From positions 334,608-398,607 of the forward strand of contig NZ_JBKBHT010000004.1 of assembly GCF_046297595.1 (NCBI RefSeq): DNA of 64,000 bases, in the 5' to 3' direction. This document shows positions 34,935 through 44,600 of the stretch, one piece after another. Each line of letters starts with the position of its first letter. The first letter of the stretch is position 1. The position numbers were made by a program, and so were the translations under genes. Below the pieces are notes generated by a model. The model had not been told where the DNA came from and made no database searches. It was given only the letters and a program-made list of their open reading frames with translations. The DNA comes from Ferrovibrio sp046297595. GTDB taxonomy: Bacteria > Pseudomonadota > Alphaproteobacteria > Ferrovibrionales > Ferrovibrionaceae.

Positions 34935-35621
34935 ATGGATTCCACATCATCACCCGACCGCGTGATCCTGCTGCATGGCCTGGCGCGCACGCCGCGTTCG
35001 ATGGCGAAGCTGGCGCAGGCATTGGTGCGCGACGGCTATGCCGTCGAAAATTGGGATTATCCCTCGCGGCATCACGATTATGCCGGCCTGCTGGCCCTGC
35101 TGCGGCCGCGCATCGCCGCGCTGGCCGGTGCGCAACGCACCCACTTCGCCAGAACGCATTTTGTTGGCCATTCGCTGGGCGGCCTGCTGCTGCGCAGTTT
35201 GTTGTCCGAGCCGCTGCCGTTTCCTGCCGGTCGCCTCGTGCTGCTGGGGGTGCCCAATCGCGGCGCGTTATCCGTGGCGCGGTTGCAGGCGCGGCGCGGC
35301 TTCAGCCGCCTGCCCGAGATGTTCGGCCGCCCGGCGCGCGAGCTGTATCGCGACGCGCCTTGGCTGGCAGACCTGCCCTGGCCGAAGCTGGAGACCGGCG
35401 CGATTGCCGGCACGCGGCGTTTCCATCCGCTGATTCCCAGCGCCTGGATCAACCTGCTGCATCGTGCCACGGAGCAGGGCGACGGCACGGTGGAACTGGA
35501 TTCCGCCCTGCCGCCGGCATTGACGCATACGCTGATGCTGCCGGTCGGGCATAGCTTTCTGCCCGACGATCCGCACGTGATCGCCGCCGTGCAAAGGTTC
35601 CTGAAAGAGGGACGTTTCTAG
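34935..35621 (+). CDS. Lipase-like alpha/beta hydrolase
   Basis: 228 residues. The esterase/lipase class with oxyanion-hole HG (ILLHGLARTP), the nucleophile box GHSLGG near residue 77 and the late catalytic His in LPVGHSFLPDD. There is no signal peptide, so it is likely cytoplasmic. The substrate is not known. It stands alone between a degenerate repeat and the convergent bactofilin gene, with a hairpin terminator 5 bp after the stop. Confidence 0.82.
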   Translation: MDSTSSPDRVILLHGLARTPRSMAKLAQALVRDGYAVENWDYPSRHHDYAGLLALLRPRIAALAGAQRTHFARTHFVGHSLGGLLLRSLLSEPLPFPAGRLVLLGVPNRGALSVARLQARRGFSRLPEMFGRPARELYRDAPWLADLPWPKLETGAIAGTRRFHPLIPSAWINLLHRATEQGDGTVELDSALPPALTHTLMLPVGHSFLPDDPHVIAAVQRFLKEGRF

Positions 35622-35625
35622 GCCA

Positions 35626-35655
35626 TAAAAAAAGGCGGCCCGCAGGGGCCGCCTT
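35626..35655. terminator. Bidirectional intrinsic terminator
   Basis: AAGGCGGCC (35632-35640) and GGCCGCCTT (35647-35655) form a perfect 9-bp stem with a 6-nt loop. The A run at 35626-35633 gives a U tract for the minus-strand bactofilin operon, and the plus-strand hydrolase also ends here. Confidence 0.82.
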
Positions 35656-35676
35656 CTGGACTGGATGAAGGTTCTC

Positions 35677-36192
35677 TCAGCTCGTCGCCGTGGCGGCGCG
35701 GGCGGCGAGGCCGGGCAGGGTGCCCGACAGGCCGGTTTCGGCCGCGCCCTTGATCGCCTTCTGCACGGTCTTCTCGGTTTCTTCCTTGGCGTCCGAGGAG
35801 GCGACCACGCTCAGCTTGGCCACCATGTCGCGCGGGTTCTCGGCGAACTTGCACAGGCCTTCGATCTTGGCGCCGGCGGCGATCGAGAGCAGCTCGTGCC
35901 AGATGTCGCCGCGCACCTTGGCGGTCTTGTCCAGTTCCACCGACTTGGCGCGGATGCGGCCGATCACTTCGCCGCGGATCAGCACATGCTCGGCCACCAC
36001 TTCGCCCACCACCTTGGCATTCTCGCCAATGGCCAGCCGGCCGGCGGTGACATCGCCGTTGACGAGGCAGTCGATCTGCACCTCGCCTTCGGAATTGAGA
36101 TCGCCGTTGACCGTCAGGCCGGCGCTCAGGATCGAGGGCGGAGCCTGCTTAGCGGCGGGCTGCGGATTGGTCTTCTTGCTGCTTGAAAACAT
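35677..36192 (-). CDS. bacA: Bactofilin
   Basis: 171 residues. The bactofilin core (about 25-125) is a right-handed beta-helix made of short repeats such as VNGDLNSEGEVQIDCLVNGDV and LAIGENAKVVGEVVAEHVLIRG; the N-terminal tail is Pro/Lys-rich and the C-terminal one Ala-rich. Bactofilins polymerise without nucleotides and place cell-wall enzymes. The start lies 44 bp inside the end of the M23 peptidase gene, in another frame, so the two are made from one message and probably work together. Confidence 0.93.
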   Translation of the reverse strand: MFSSSKKTNPQPAAKQAPPSILSAGLTVNGDLNSEGEVQIDCLVNGDVTAGRLAIGENAKVVGEVVAEHVLIRGEVIGRIRAKSVELDKTAKVRGDIWHELLSIAAGAKIEGLCKFAENPRDMVAKLSVVASSDAKEETEKTVQKAIKGAAETGLSGTLPGLAARAATATS

Positions 36193-37555
36193 GATAGCCA
36201 GCCTCGATGAATTTGGCGGGATCGATCTGCTCGTCGTCGAGCAGCACTTCGTAATGCAGATGCTGACCGGTGCTGCGGCCGGTCGAACCCATGGTGCCGA
36301 TCAGGCGGCCGTAGGGAATGGTCTCGCCCGCCTGAACGGAAATCGAGCTTAAGTGAGCATAGCGCGTTTTCACGCCTAGGCCATGGTCGATTTCCACCGC
36401 GCGGCCATACGGGCCTTTGCGGCCGGCAAAGACTACCACGCCGGGTGCGGTGGCCATCACCGGCGCCTTGTTCGGGCCGATGAAATCGATGCCGGCATGG
36501 AAGGCGGGCTGTTTGGTAAAGGGGTCGATGCGGCGGCCGAAGGTGGACGAGGTTTCCGCTTCGCCGCCCATCGGCAGGGCCAGCGGCAGGCGCTGGGCCA
36601 GGGCCATCAATTCGCCCCAGCGGCCGAGCTTGCCTTCCAGGCTGTTCATGTCGCGGTCGACCGGATCCAGCGAGGCGGTCTGGGTCGCCGGGCTGTCCAG
36701 GCTGCGCAGCGGACCGCCGACGCCGACCTCGGCGCGGGCCTCGGTGGCGCGTGCCAGCATGCCGCCGATATCCAGTCCGGTGCGGCTCAGCGCCTTCTCC
36801 AGCGCGGCCAGGCTCTGCTCGGTGCGATGGCTCAGCTCATCCAGTAATTCGCGCTGGCGGCCGCGCACCGCCAGGATGCGGGTCTCGATGTCGCGCGGCT
36901 TCACCGCCGGCACCGGCGGCTTGGCCTTGGACTCGCGCAGCATACCTTCCAGATCCTCGATCGAGGCAGGGTCGTCGCTGCCGGTCAGACTGGTGGCTGC
37001 CGAGGCCAGCTTGGTGGTCTCGGGTTTCGCGCTGCCGGGTTTGGCACCGCCGGCTGCGCCTTCCACAGCCTTGGCCGTTTCGCCGTCCGGCTTGGCGGCC
37101 AGCGTGCTCTGGGGCGCGGCATCCGGGGCGGCCTTGGCGGTGGCCTTCGGCGGCGTGGCCTTGTTGCCCTCGGCAGTGTCGGATGGGGGCAGGACGGGGC
37201 TGCGCTGTTTCATCGCCATGTCGTAGAGGCGGCGATAGCGCTCTTCCAGGTCGCGCGAGGCGACCACGAAATTTTCCTGGTTCTTTTCGTAATCGGCCGC
37301 CAGCCGGTCATAGGCCAGGCTGAGTTCGGCGATGCGGCGGTCGCGGCTGTCGAGCAGGGCGTCGCGATAGAAGACGTTCACGGAGGCGTAGCCGATCCAG
37401 CCGGCGAAAGCGACCACGCTCACCGCCATCGCGATCTGGGCGCGACTGGAGAGAGCGACGTAACGCACGTCGCCCCGGCTGCGGAAAATGATCTGCCGTT
37501 CTGGGAACAGGCGGTCGCGCAACTCCCGCCATTGCCGTCTCGCGCGTCGCGTCAC
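36149..37555 (-). CDS. M23 (LytM) peptidase, LmdC-like
   Basis: 468 residues. A cytoplasmic N terminus of about 35 residues with many Arg, one membrane helix (AQIAMAVSVVAFAGWIGYA), a coiled-coil stretch, a Pro/Ala/Lys-rich linker and a C-terminal M23 domain. Zinc ligands: HAGID (HxxxD) and HLHYE (HxH). It cuts peptide cross-links in the periplasm. The same gene pair (M23 peptidase upstream of and overlapping a bactofilin) is known as LmdC-BacA in stalked and budding alphaproteobacteria, where it shapes the cell. Upstream are a terminator and two DnaA boxes. Confidence 0.9.
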   Translation of the reverse strand: MTRRARRQWRELRDRLFPERQIIFRSRGDVRYVALSSRAQIAMAVSVVAFAGWIGYASVNVFYRDALLDSRDRRIAELSLAYDRLAADYEKNQENFVVASRDLEERYRRLYDMAMKQRSPVLPPSDTAEGNKATPPKATAKAAPDAAPQSTLAAKPDGETAKAVEGAAGGAKPGSAKPETTKLASAATSLTGSDDPASIEDLEGMLRESKAKPPVPAVKPRDIETRILAVRGRQRELLDELSHRTEQSLAALEKALSRTGLDIGGMLARATEARAEVGVGGPLRSLDSPATQTASLDPVDRDMNSLEGKLGRWGELMALAQRLPLALPMGGEAETSSTFGRRIDPFTKQPAFHAGIDFIGPNKAPVMATAPGVVVFAGRKGPYGRAVEIDHGLGVKTRYAHLSSISVQAGETIPYGRLIGTMGSTGRSTGQHLHYEVLLDDEQIDPAKFIEAGYHVFKQQEDQSAARR

Positions 37556-37655
37556 TAAGCCCCCCGTTTGTCTTGGAAACCGCTCGCCTCTGGCTGGGGC
37601 CGATTAGGGCTTATTTGGTTTGGTTAATGCAAGAAAGAATCTGTTACGAATCTTA

Positions 37656-37698
37656 GAAAAACACGCGCGAACACGGACTTAACACGTGTCGCGCGTGT
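37656..37698 (-). terminator. Terminator of the glnE-bcp operon
   Basis: On the minus strand, ACACGCGCGACACG pairs with CGTGTTCGCGCGTGT with a one-base bulge, then TTTTTCT follows. It stands about 40 bp after the bcp stop and overlaps the left DnaA box by one base. Confidence 0.82.
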
Positions 37699-37718
37699 TA
37701 TCCACAGAATGTGGATAA
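37698..37718. promoter_or_regulatory. Two perfect DnaA boxes, inverted
   Basis: TTATCCACA (37698-37706) and TGTGGATAA (37710-37718) both match the strict DnaA box and face each other over GAA. They lie between the bcp stop and the M23/bactofilin operon start, about 140 bp upstream of that start. Confidence 0.6.
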
Positions 37719-37737
37719 AGGCAGCAAGCGCTTGATT

Positions 37738-38304
37738 CTAAACCGCCTGCACAGCCTTCAGCACCGAGTCGACGTGACCGGGCACTTTTACCTTGCGCCA
37801 AATCGCCGCGATCTTCCCGGTACGGTCGATCAGGAATGTGGATCGTTCGATGCCCATATAGGTGCGCCCGTACAGGCTCTTCTCTACCCAGACGCCATAC
37901 GAGTCGGTGATTTTCCCCGACTCGTCGGCCGCCAGCACCACCTTCAGCTTGTGCTTGTCCTTGAATTTGTCGTGGCTTTTCGCGGTGTCGCGCGAGCAGC
38001 CGATCACCACGGCATCCAGCTTGTCGAACTTCGCCTTCGCCGCCGTGAAGTCGATGGCTTCCTTGGTGCATCCCGACGTGTCGTCCTTGGGATAGAAATA
38101 CAGCACCACCGCCTTGCCCTTCAGGGCGCTGAGCGAAACCGTGCCGCCGCCATCGGTCGGCATGGTGAAGGCGGGGGCCTTGTCGCCCACCTGCAATCCG
38201 GCGGCGGCAGCGCCCTCCTTCTTCGATGCGGCCTTCTTCGGCGTTGCCGTCTTGGCGGCGGCTTTCTTCTTTGTTGCGGTCTTCGTCTTAGCTGCGGTTG
38301 CCAT
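37738..38304 (-). CDS. bcp: Thioredoxin-dependent peroxiredoxin (Bcp/PrxQ)
   Basis: 188 residues. The N-terminal 30 residues are almost only Ala, Lys and Thr, a tail not usual for the family. The peroxiredoxin fold has the peroxidatic C79 in DTSGCTKEA; the resolving Cys five residues later, found in many PrxQ, is absent, though C103 in IGCSRD could serve. It reduces H2O2 and alkyl hydroperoxides, using thioredoxin. Its start overlaps the glnE stop by 17 bp, so translation is probably coupled. The message ends at a hairpin about 40 bp downstream. Confidence 0.9.
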   Translation of the reverse strand: MATAAKTKTATKKKAAAKTATPKKAASKKEGAAAAGLQVGDKAPAFTMPTDGGGTVSLSALKGKAVVLYFYPKDDTSGCTKEAIDFTAAKAKFDKLDAVVIGCSRDTAKSHDKFKDKHKLKVVLAADESGKITDSYGVWVEKSLYGRTYMGIERSTFLIDRTGKIAAIWRKVKVPGHVDSVLKAVQAV

Positions 38305-41300
38305 CGTCCTGTCCTGTGCGGTTGGAATCCTGGTTCAGCGAATCTGCGAGCGAAAGATGGGGCGCGGCCGGCTGCTCGACCAGGGTGACGAACAGCCTGT
38401 GTACCTGGCGCTGGCAATCCTCCAGCCGTTCGTCCAGGGCCTCCAGGCCGCCATCGCCCGTCAGTTCCGGCAGGCGTTTGGCCAGGGCCGGCGGCCACAG
38501 CCTGGGATCGCCGGCTTCCTCGCGCCCCGCCAGCCGCGTCACCGCCAGCAGGGTGGCATAAAGCGGCCCGGCCAGGCGCAGCACGCGCAAAGCCTTCGCG
38601 TCCAGCAGGCCGGCCTGCGCCATGGCCTCCAGGGCCTGCAGCGGATTGGCCAGCAGGATGTCCGGCTGCGCCGCGCCATGGCGCAGCAACAGGTATTGCA
38701 GGATGAATTCCAGATCGACCAGGCCGCCGCGGCTCTGTTTCAGGTCCCAGATGCCCTTGCCCTGCTTCTGCGCCGCCAGCCGCGCGCGCATGCTCGCCAC
38801 ATTGGCCAGCAGACGTTTCTCGTCGCGCGCCATGGTCAGGATTTCGCGCCGCACCTTGTCGAAGCGCGCGCTGAGCTTCGTGTCGCCGCAGACCACGCGG
38901 GCGCGCGTCAGCGCCATATGCTCCCAGGTCCAGGCCTCGGTGCGCTGGTATTCGGCGAAGGCATCCAGCTTGATGGCGATCGGCCCCGCGCCGCCGCTGG
39001 GACGCAGGCGCATGTCGATCTCATACAGCCGGCCTTCGCCGGTCATCGCCGTGATCGCGTTGATGAAGCGCTGGCACAGCCGCGCGAAATACAGCCCCGG
39101 CGTCAGCGGCCGCGCGCCGTTCGACTCCCCGGCATTCTCCGGGCAGTCGAAGATCAGCACCAGGTCGAGATCGGATTCCAGCGTCAGTTCGCGGCTGCCC
39201 AGTCGGCCCAGGCCGATCAGTGCCAACTGCATGTCGCGAATCCTGCCATGCTGGCTGGCGAATTCCGCCGTCACGCGCTCCAGCAACTCGGCCAGCACCG
39301 CATCGGCCACGCGGCTTAAGGCATCGCCGGCAGCCACGCCGTCCAGTGTGCCGCGCAGCAGCCCGATGCCGACCTGCAGCTTCAGCTCCGTGGTCCAGCG
39401 CCGCGTCCAGTCCAGCACGTCCTGGAAGTCGCGCGCCGCCGAAAGCTGCCGCTTCAGGCTGGCCGCCAGCGTCTCGGCGTCGAAGCTCGGCGGATGCTCG
39501 GCATATTCCAGCAGGCTGTCGAACAGCGCGCTGTTCTGCGCCAGCGTCTCGGCCAGCTGCGGTGCCGCGGCCAGCACCTCGGCCAGGGTGCCCAGCACGG
39601 CGGGATTGGCTTGCAGCAGCGCGAAAAGCTGCACGCCGGCCGGCAGGCTGGACAAAAAATGGTCGAAGCGGCGGATCGCCACGTCGGGGCTGCCGGTGCG
39701 CGAGAAGGCTTCCAGCAATTGCGGCATGATGGCGGTGAGTTTTTCTCTGGCGCGTTCCGAGCGCATGGCGCGATAGCGGCCGAAATGCCAGCCGCGGATC
39801 ATCGCCGCGATCTCGGGCGGATCGGTAAAGCCCAGACCGCTCAGCGTCTTCAGCGTCTCCGGATCGTCGTCGGTGCCGGTGAAGACCAGGCTGCCGGTCT
39901 CGGAGCCCAGCGACGGCGCCTCGCTGAACAGGTCGTCGTAATAGCGCTTCACCCGCGCCAGCACATCCAGCAGGCGAGCGCGGAAAGCCTGCGGATTCGC
40001 CTCGCCCAGGAAGCAGGCCAGATGGTCGATCTCGCGCGGCAGGGTATGGGTCTGCTCGTCGGCGATCATCTGCAGACGGTGCTCCACCTTGCGCAGGTAG
40101 CGGTAATCCTCGATCAGCTCGTCGCACACGGCCTGGCTCAGGCGCTCGGTGGCGACCAGGGCGCGCAGCGCATCGCAGGTGGGTGCTGAGCGCAGCCGCG
40201 TGTCGCGGCCGCCGGCGATCAGCTGCTGGGTCTGGGCGAAGAACTCGATCTCGCGGATGCCGCCGCGGCCCAGCTTGATGTTGTGGCCTTCCACCGCGAT
40301 CTCGGCATGGCCCTTATGGGCATGGATCTGCCGTTTGATCGAATGGATGTCCTCGATGGCGGCGAAATCCAGGTTCTTGCGCCACACATAGGGCGTCAGG
40401 CGCTGCAGGAAGCCCTGGCCCGCCTTGACGTCGCCACCCACGGGGCGCGCCTTGATCATCGCCGCGCGTTCCCAGTTCTGGCCGAAGCTTTCGTAATAGG
40501 TCTCGGCTGCCGCCATGGAGAGCGCCACCGGCGTCGAACCCGGATCGGGCCGCAGCCGCAGGTCGGTGCGGAACACATAGCCGTCCTCGGTGCGGTCATG
40601 CAGCAGGCGGAACATCTGCTGCGTCAGCCGCACGAAGCATTCCAGCGGCGTCTTGCGGCCGGTGTAGCGCACCACTTCCTGGTCGAACAGCATGATCAGG
40701 TCGATGTCGGAAGAATAGTTCAGCTCGCGCGCGCCCAGCTTGCCCATGCCCAAGGCGACGAAGCCCGAGCCGCGGCAGGGATCCTTCTTCGCATCGGGCA
40801 GTTTCAGTTCGCCCTGCGCGGCGGCATGGCGCAGCAGCACGGCCATGGCGCTGTCGATACTCAGACTCGCGAAGTCGCTTAAACACCCGGTGATCTTCTC
40901 CAGCGGCCACAGGCCTGCGATGTCGGCCACCGCGATGGACAGCGCGATACGTTTTTTGGCATGGCGCAGCGGCGTGGCCAGCGCCTCGGGCTCGTCGCAG
41001 CCGCGCGTGGCGTCCTTCACGGCCTGCATCGCCTGTTCGAAGGCGGCATCGGGGCCGCGTTCCAGCAGCAGGGCCAGAGTGGCGGGCTCGTCCAGCGCCA
41101 GCTGGGTCAGGAACGGGCTGTTGCCGAACAGGCAGGCCAGCAGGGTTTTTGCGTCAGGGTGTTTCGTCGCCGCGGTCAGGTGTTTCGCCAGCGCCCGGTC
41201 TGGCAGGTCGGCCAGCATGTCGGCCCAGTGTTCGAAACCGCGTGCGGCGGCGTCCCGGTCGAATGGCTGCGGCAGGCCCGGCCATGCGCCGCCGGAACCC

Positions 41301-41527
41301 GGGCGCGTGGCGGAACGTTTTTTTGCCGGGGCGGCCTTGCGGCCGGTGCCGCCCGTGCCGATCTTTAAGGCGGAAGCCTTGGCTGCTTTTTTGCCGGCGC
41401 TCTTTTTCGGGGCGGCTTTTTTCGTGGCAGCCGGTTTGGCGGCGAAGGATTTCGCCGCCCGGCCCGTAGTTGCTTTGGCCGTGCTGGTCTTCCTGCCGGT
41501 TTTTGCCGGTAATCGCTTGGATGGCAT
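38288..41527 (-). CDS. glnE: Bifunctional glutamine-synthetase adenylyltransferase/deadenylase
   Basis: 1079 residues from ATG 41527 (MPSKRLPAKTGRK); an upstream frame of 83 residues has no family match. The first 75 residues form a Lys/Ala-rich, histone H1-like tail. Then come two nucleotidyltransferase domains with SSDIDLIMLFD (first) and ESDLDLVLIFD (second), each with helical bundles. It attaches or removes AMP on GlnA in response to PII and glutamine. E. coli GlnE is about 946 residues, so the tail explains most of the extra length. It is operonic with bcp and divergent from the AsmA-like gene. Confidence 0.93.
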   Translation of the reverse strand: MPSKRLPAKTGRKTSTAKATTGRAAKSFAAKPAATKKAAPKKSAGKKAAKASALKIGTGGTGRKAAPAKKRSATRPGSGGAWPGLPQPFDRDAAARGFEHWADMLADLPDRALAKHLTAATKHPDAKTLLACLFGNSPFLTQLALDEPATLALLLERGPDAAFEQAMQAVKDATRGCDEPEALATPLRHAKKRIALSIAVADIAGLWPLEKITGCLSDFASLSIDSAMAVLLRHAAAQGELKLPDAKKDPCRGSGFVALGMGKLGARELNYSSDIDLIMLFDQEVVRYTGRKTPLECFVRLTQQMFRLLHDRTEDGYVFRTDLRLRPDPGSTPVALSMAAAETYYESFGQNWERAAMIKARPVGGDVKAGQGFLQRLTPYVWRKNLDFAAIEDIHSIKRQIHAHKGHAEIAVEGHNIKLGRGGIREIEFFAQTQQLIAGGRDTRLRSAPTCDALRALVATERLSQAVCDELIEDYRYLRKVEHRLQMIADEQTHTLPREIDHLACFLGEANPQAFRARLLDVLARVKRYYDDLFSEAPSLGSETGSLVFTGTDDDPETLKTLSGLGFTDPPEIAAMIRGWHFGRYRAMRSERAREKLTAIMPQLLEAFSRTGSPDVAIRRFDHFLSSLPAGVQLFALLQANPAVLGTLAEVLAAAPQLAETLAQNSALFDSLLEYAEHPPSFDAETLAASLKRQLSAARDFQDVLDWTRRWTTELKLQVGIGLLRGTLDGVAAGDALSRVADAVLAELLERVTAEFASQHGRIRDMQLALIGLGRLGSRELTLESDLDLVLIFDCPENAGESNGARPLTPGLYFARLCQRFINAITAMTGEGRLYEIDMRLRPSGGAGPIAIKLDAFAEYQRTEAWTWEHMALTRARVVCGDTKLSARFDKVRREILTMARDEKRLLANVASMRARLAAQKQGKGIWDLKQSRGGLVDLEFILQYLLLRHGAAQPDILLANPLQALEAMAQAGLLDAKALRVLRLAGPLYATLLAVTRLAGREEAGDPRLWPPALAKRLPELTGDGGLEALDERLEDCQRQVHRLFVTLVEQPAAPHLSLADSLNQDSNRTGQDDGNRS

Positions 41528-41651
41528 GGCGTTTCCCTCGTGCCGCAGGCGAAGTTCGGCTAAACTCCGCACAGGGTCAAGCAGCGGCAACCCCCTGTCA
41601 CCATAATGCCAGTCCGGCCGGGTCGGGCCGGCGCATACGAGGACGCGATAC

Positions 41652-44600
41652 GTGGTTTTGCGATGGAGTCGGTTGCTGGTTCGCTCGGTCGTGGCGGTGG
41701 CGCTGACGCTGGTCGGCCTGGGCGGGTTTCTGGCCTGGCGCGTGGCCCAGGAACCGATCTCGGTCGGTTTTCTCATTCCCTATGTCAGCGAGGCGCTGGC
41801 CCTGCCGCAATTCGGCATCCGTGCCGAGATGGCCGACCTCGTGCTGGCCTGGTCGGAGCGCGACCAGAATCTGCGCCTGCGCGTGGTCGACGTGCGCTAC
41901 CGGGCCAGCGACGAACGCGTCACCCTGCGAATTCCCTTCGTCGACATGGCGCTCAGCGGCCCGTCGCTGCTGCGCGGGGTGATCGCGCCGCGCTATATCT
42001 TCGCCAGCGGCGTCGAGGCACGCCTGGTGCGCGATGCCCAGGGCCGTTTCCAGATCGGCCTGCCGCTTGAGGGCGACGGCCAGCCCGGCGCCACCACCGA
42101 TGCCGAGGAATTGCGCACGCCCAGCGACGCGCTCGCCACCAGCATGTTCGCTGGCGTGTTCGACGCGCTCTCGCGCACGCCCGATCCCACCGATCCGCTC
42201 AGCCAGGTCCAGATGGTCTCGATCCTGGCCGAGCGCTTGGTGATCGAGGACTGGAAGCTGAATCAGCGCTGGGTGGTGCCGGAAGCGCAGCTCTCCTTCC
42301 GGCGCGGCGAGGGCCATGTCTATGCCTCGGCCACCGGTGCGCTCGACTGGCGCAACCGCCGCGTCAACCTCACGGTCGGCGCCGATTACGTCTCGGCCGA
42401 CCGCGCCGCCAGCGTCAACGTGCAGTTCGACAATGTCGAACCGTCCGATTTCGCCGACGTGGTGCCCGAACTGCAGCCGCTGGACTATTTCGCCGCGCCG
42501 CTCAGCGGCAGCTTGACCCTGCGCCTGAACGAAAGCGGCGAACAGCTTGGCCTGAATTTCGACCTGCATGCCGGCGCCGGCCGCGTGCAGGCGCCCGATG
42601 TCCTCGCCGTGCCGCTCGATCTGACCGAGGCGCGCTTCCGCGGCTATGCCGATGGTGCTAACAACCGCCTCTACATCGACGAGGGCAGCATCGCCTTCGC
42701 CGATGGCTTCCGCATGTCCTTCGGCGGCTGGGTCAGCCGCGCCGAGGGCGAGCGCTACGGCCTGGAGCTGAAGGGCCAGTTCTTCGACCTGCCGACCGAC
42801 GCGCTGGCGCAATACTGGCCGGCCGGCATGGCGAAGAACGCGCGCGACTGGGTCACCGGCAATATCCGCGAGGGCAAGGTCTCGGCCGGCCGCTTCGAGG
42901 CCGCGCTCACTCCGGCCATGCTGTCGGGCGAACAGCGCCTGCCGCGCGAGGCCGTGAAACTGGATTTCGCCTTCGAGGGTTTACAGGTCGATTACCTCGC
43001 GCCGATGACCAAGCTGCGCGCGGCGAAGGGCAGCGCCACGCTGGATGCCGATCTGCTCGACCTGACCGTGGAAAACGCGACCGTCACGCTGCCAACCGGC
43101 GTGCTTCAGGTCGGCCCCGGCCAGGTGAAGATCACCGGCCTGCAGGATGCCGAGCAGCATGCCGAGATCGTCAGCGCGGCGCGCGGCAAAAGCAGCGACG
43201 TGCTGGCGCTGATCGACCAGAAGCCGCTTGGTTTTCCTTCCCGGCTGGCGATCAAGCCGGCAGGCGTGGGCGGCGATGCGGTCGTGAAATGGCGGCTGAA
43301 ATTCCCGCTGCTCAACAGCCTGAAGACCGACGACATCGCGGTGACGGCCGAGGCAGACCTCACCGGGCTCAGCATGGACGGCCTAATGGGGCGCTATGGC
43401 CTGAGCAATGGCGAGATGAAGCTGAAGGTCGATGCCAAGGCGCTGGAGGCCAGCGGCAAGGCGGCGCTCAACGGCGTGCCGTTGCAGATTTTCTGGCGCC
43501 AGGAATTCAATGCCCGCGTCGCCGTGCCGGCGCGCTATCGGTTGCAGGGCCGCATCGACGAGGCGCAGCGCAAGGCGCTGGGCTATCCGCTGGCACCCTA
43601 TATCGACGGGCCGGTGGATGCCAACATGGAGATCGAGGAACGCCGCGGCGGCGAAACCGCCATCGGCGGCGAGTTCGACCTGACGGACGCCACCATCGTC
43701 GTCGCCGAGGCGCATCTGGGCAAGCCGGCCGGCACGCCAGGGCAGGGCCGGGTGCAGGTCCGCACCCGCGCCGGTCAGCCGGTGATCTTCGACCTGATCG
43801 AACTGACCGGCCCCGCGCTGTCGGGTCGCGCCAAGGCACAGCTCAACAAGGATGGCGGCTGGTCCGCCGAGATCGCCAGCCTGAAATATGGCGACAACGA
43901 CGCCAGCGGCCGCATCGGTTATGCCGCCAACGGCGACGCGCGGATCGAACTGGGCGGCAAACGCTTCGACCTGCGGCCCTTCGTGAGGGATGCCTTCGCC
44001 GATGATGGCGAGCCGGGTGCGACCAAACCGCGCCTGACGCTCGACCTGCGGCTCGACGAGGCGGTGCTGGAAGACGGGCTGGAGATGCGCAACCTGTCGC
44101 TCAGCGTGCAGCGCGAGCCCAAGCGGCTCGAGCGCGTCAGCCTCACCGGCGGCTTCGCCACCAAGGGCGGTATCAGCTTCTTCATCACGCCGGCGCTGGA
44201 AGGGCGCAACCTGCGCCTCGATTCCGACAATGCCGGCGCCATCCTGCATTTCCTCGGCATCACCGACATGCAGGGCGGCACCATGCAGGTCAGCGGCGCC
44301 TACGACGACACCAAGGCCAGCCAGCCGCTCACCGGCAAGATGACCATGCAGAACGTCCGCGCCGTGCGCGCGCCCTTCCTGGCGCGGCTGCTCGGCATAG
44401 GCTCCTTCGCCGGCCTCTCGGCTTTGCTCTCGGGCGAGGGCATCCTGTTCGAGACCGGCGAGGTGCCGTTCAGCAAGAAGGATGGCGTGCTCACCCTGCA
44501 TCCCGCGCGCCTGACCGGTCCGCAGCTTGGCATCACCTTCGAGGGCAATATCTACGACCGCACCGACAGCATCAGCGTCGCCGGCACCGCCGTGCCCGCC

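Noticed and set aside
37698..37718. Chromosomal origin of replication
   Set aside because: Only two DnaA boxes and no nearby dnaA, hemE, parAB or gidA genes, and no AT-rich unwinding repeats. A regulatory or titration site is more likely.
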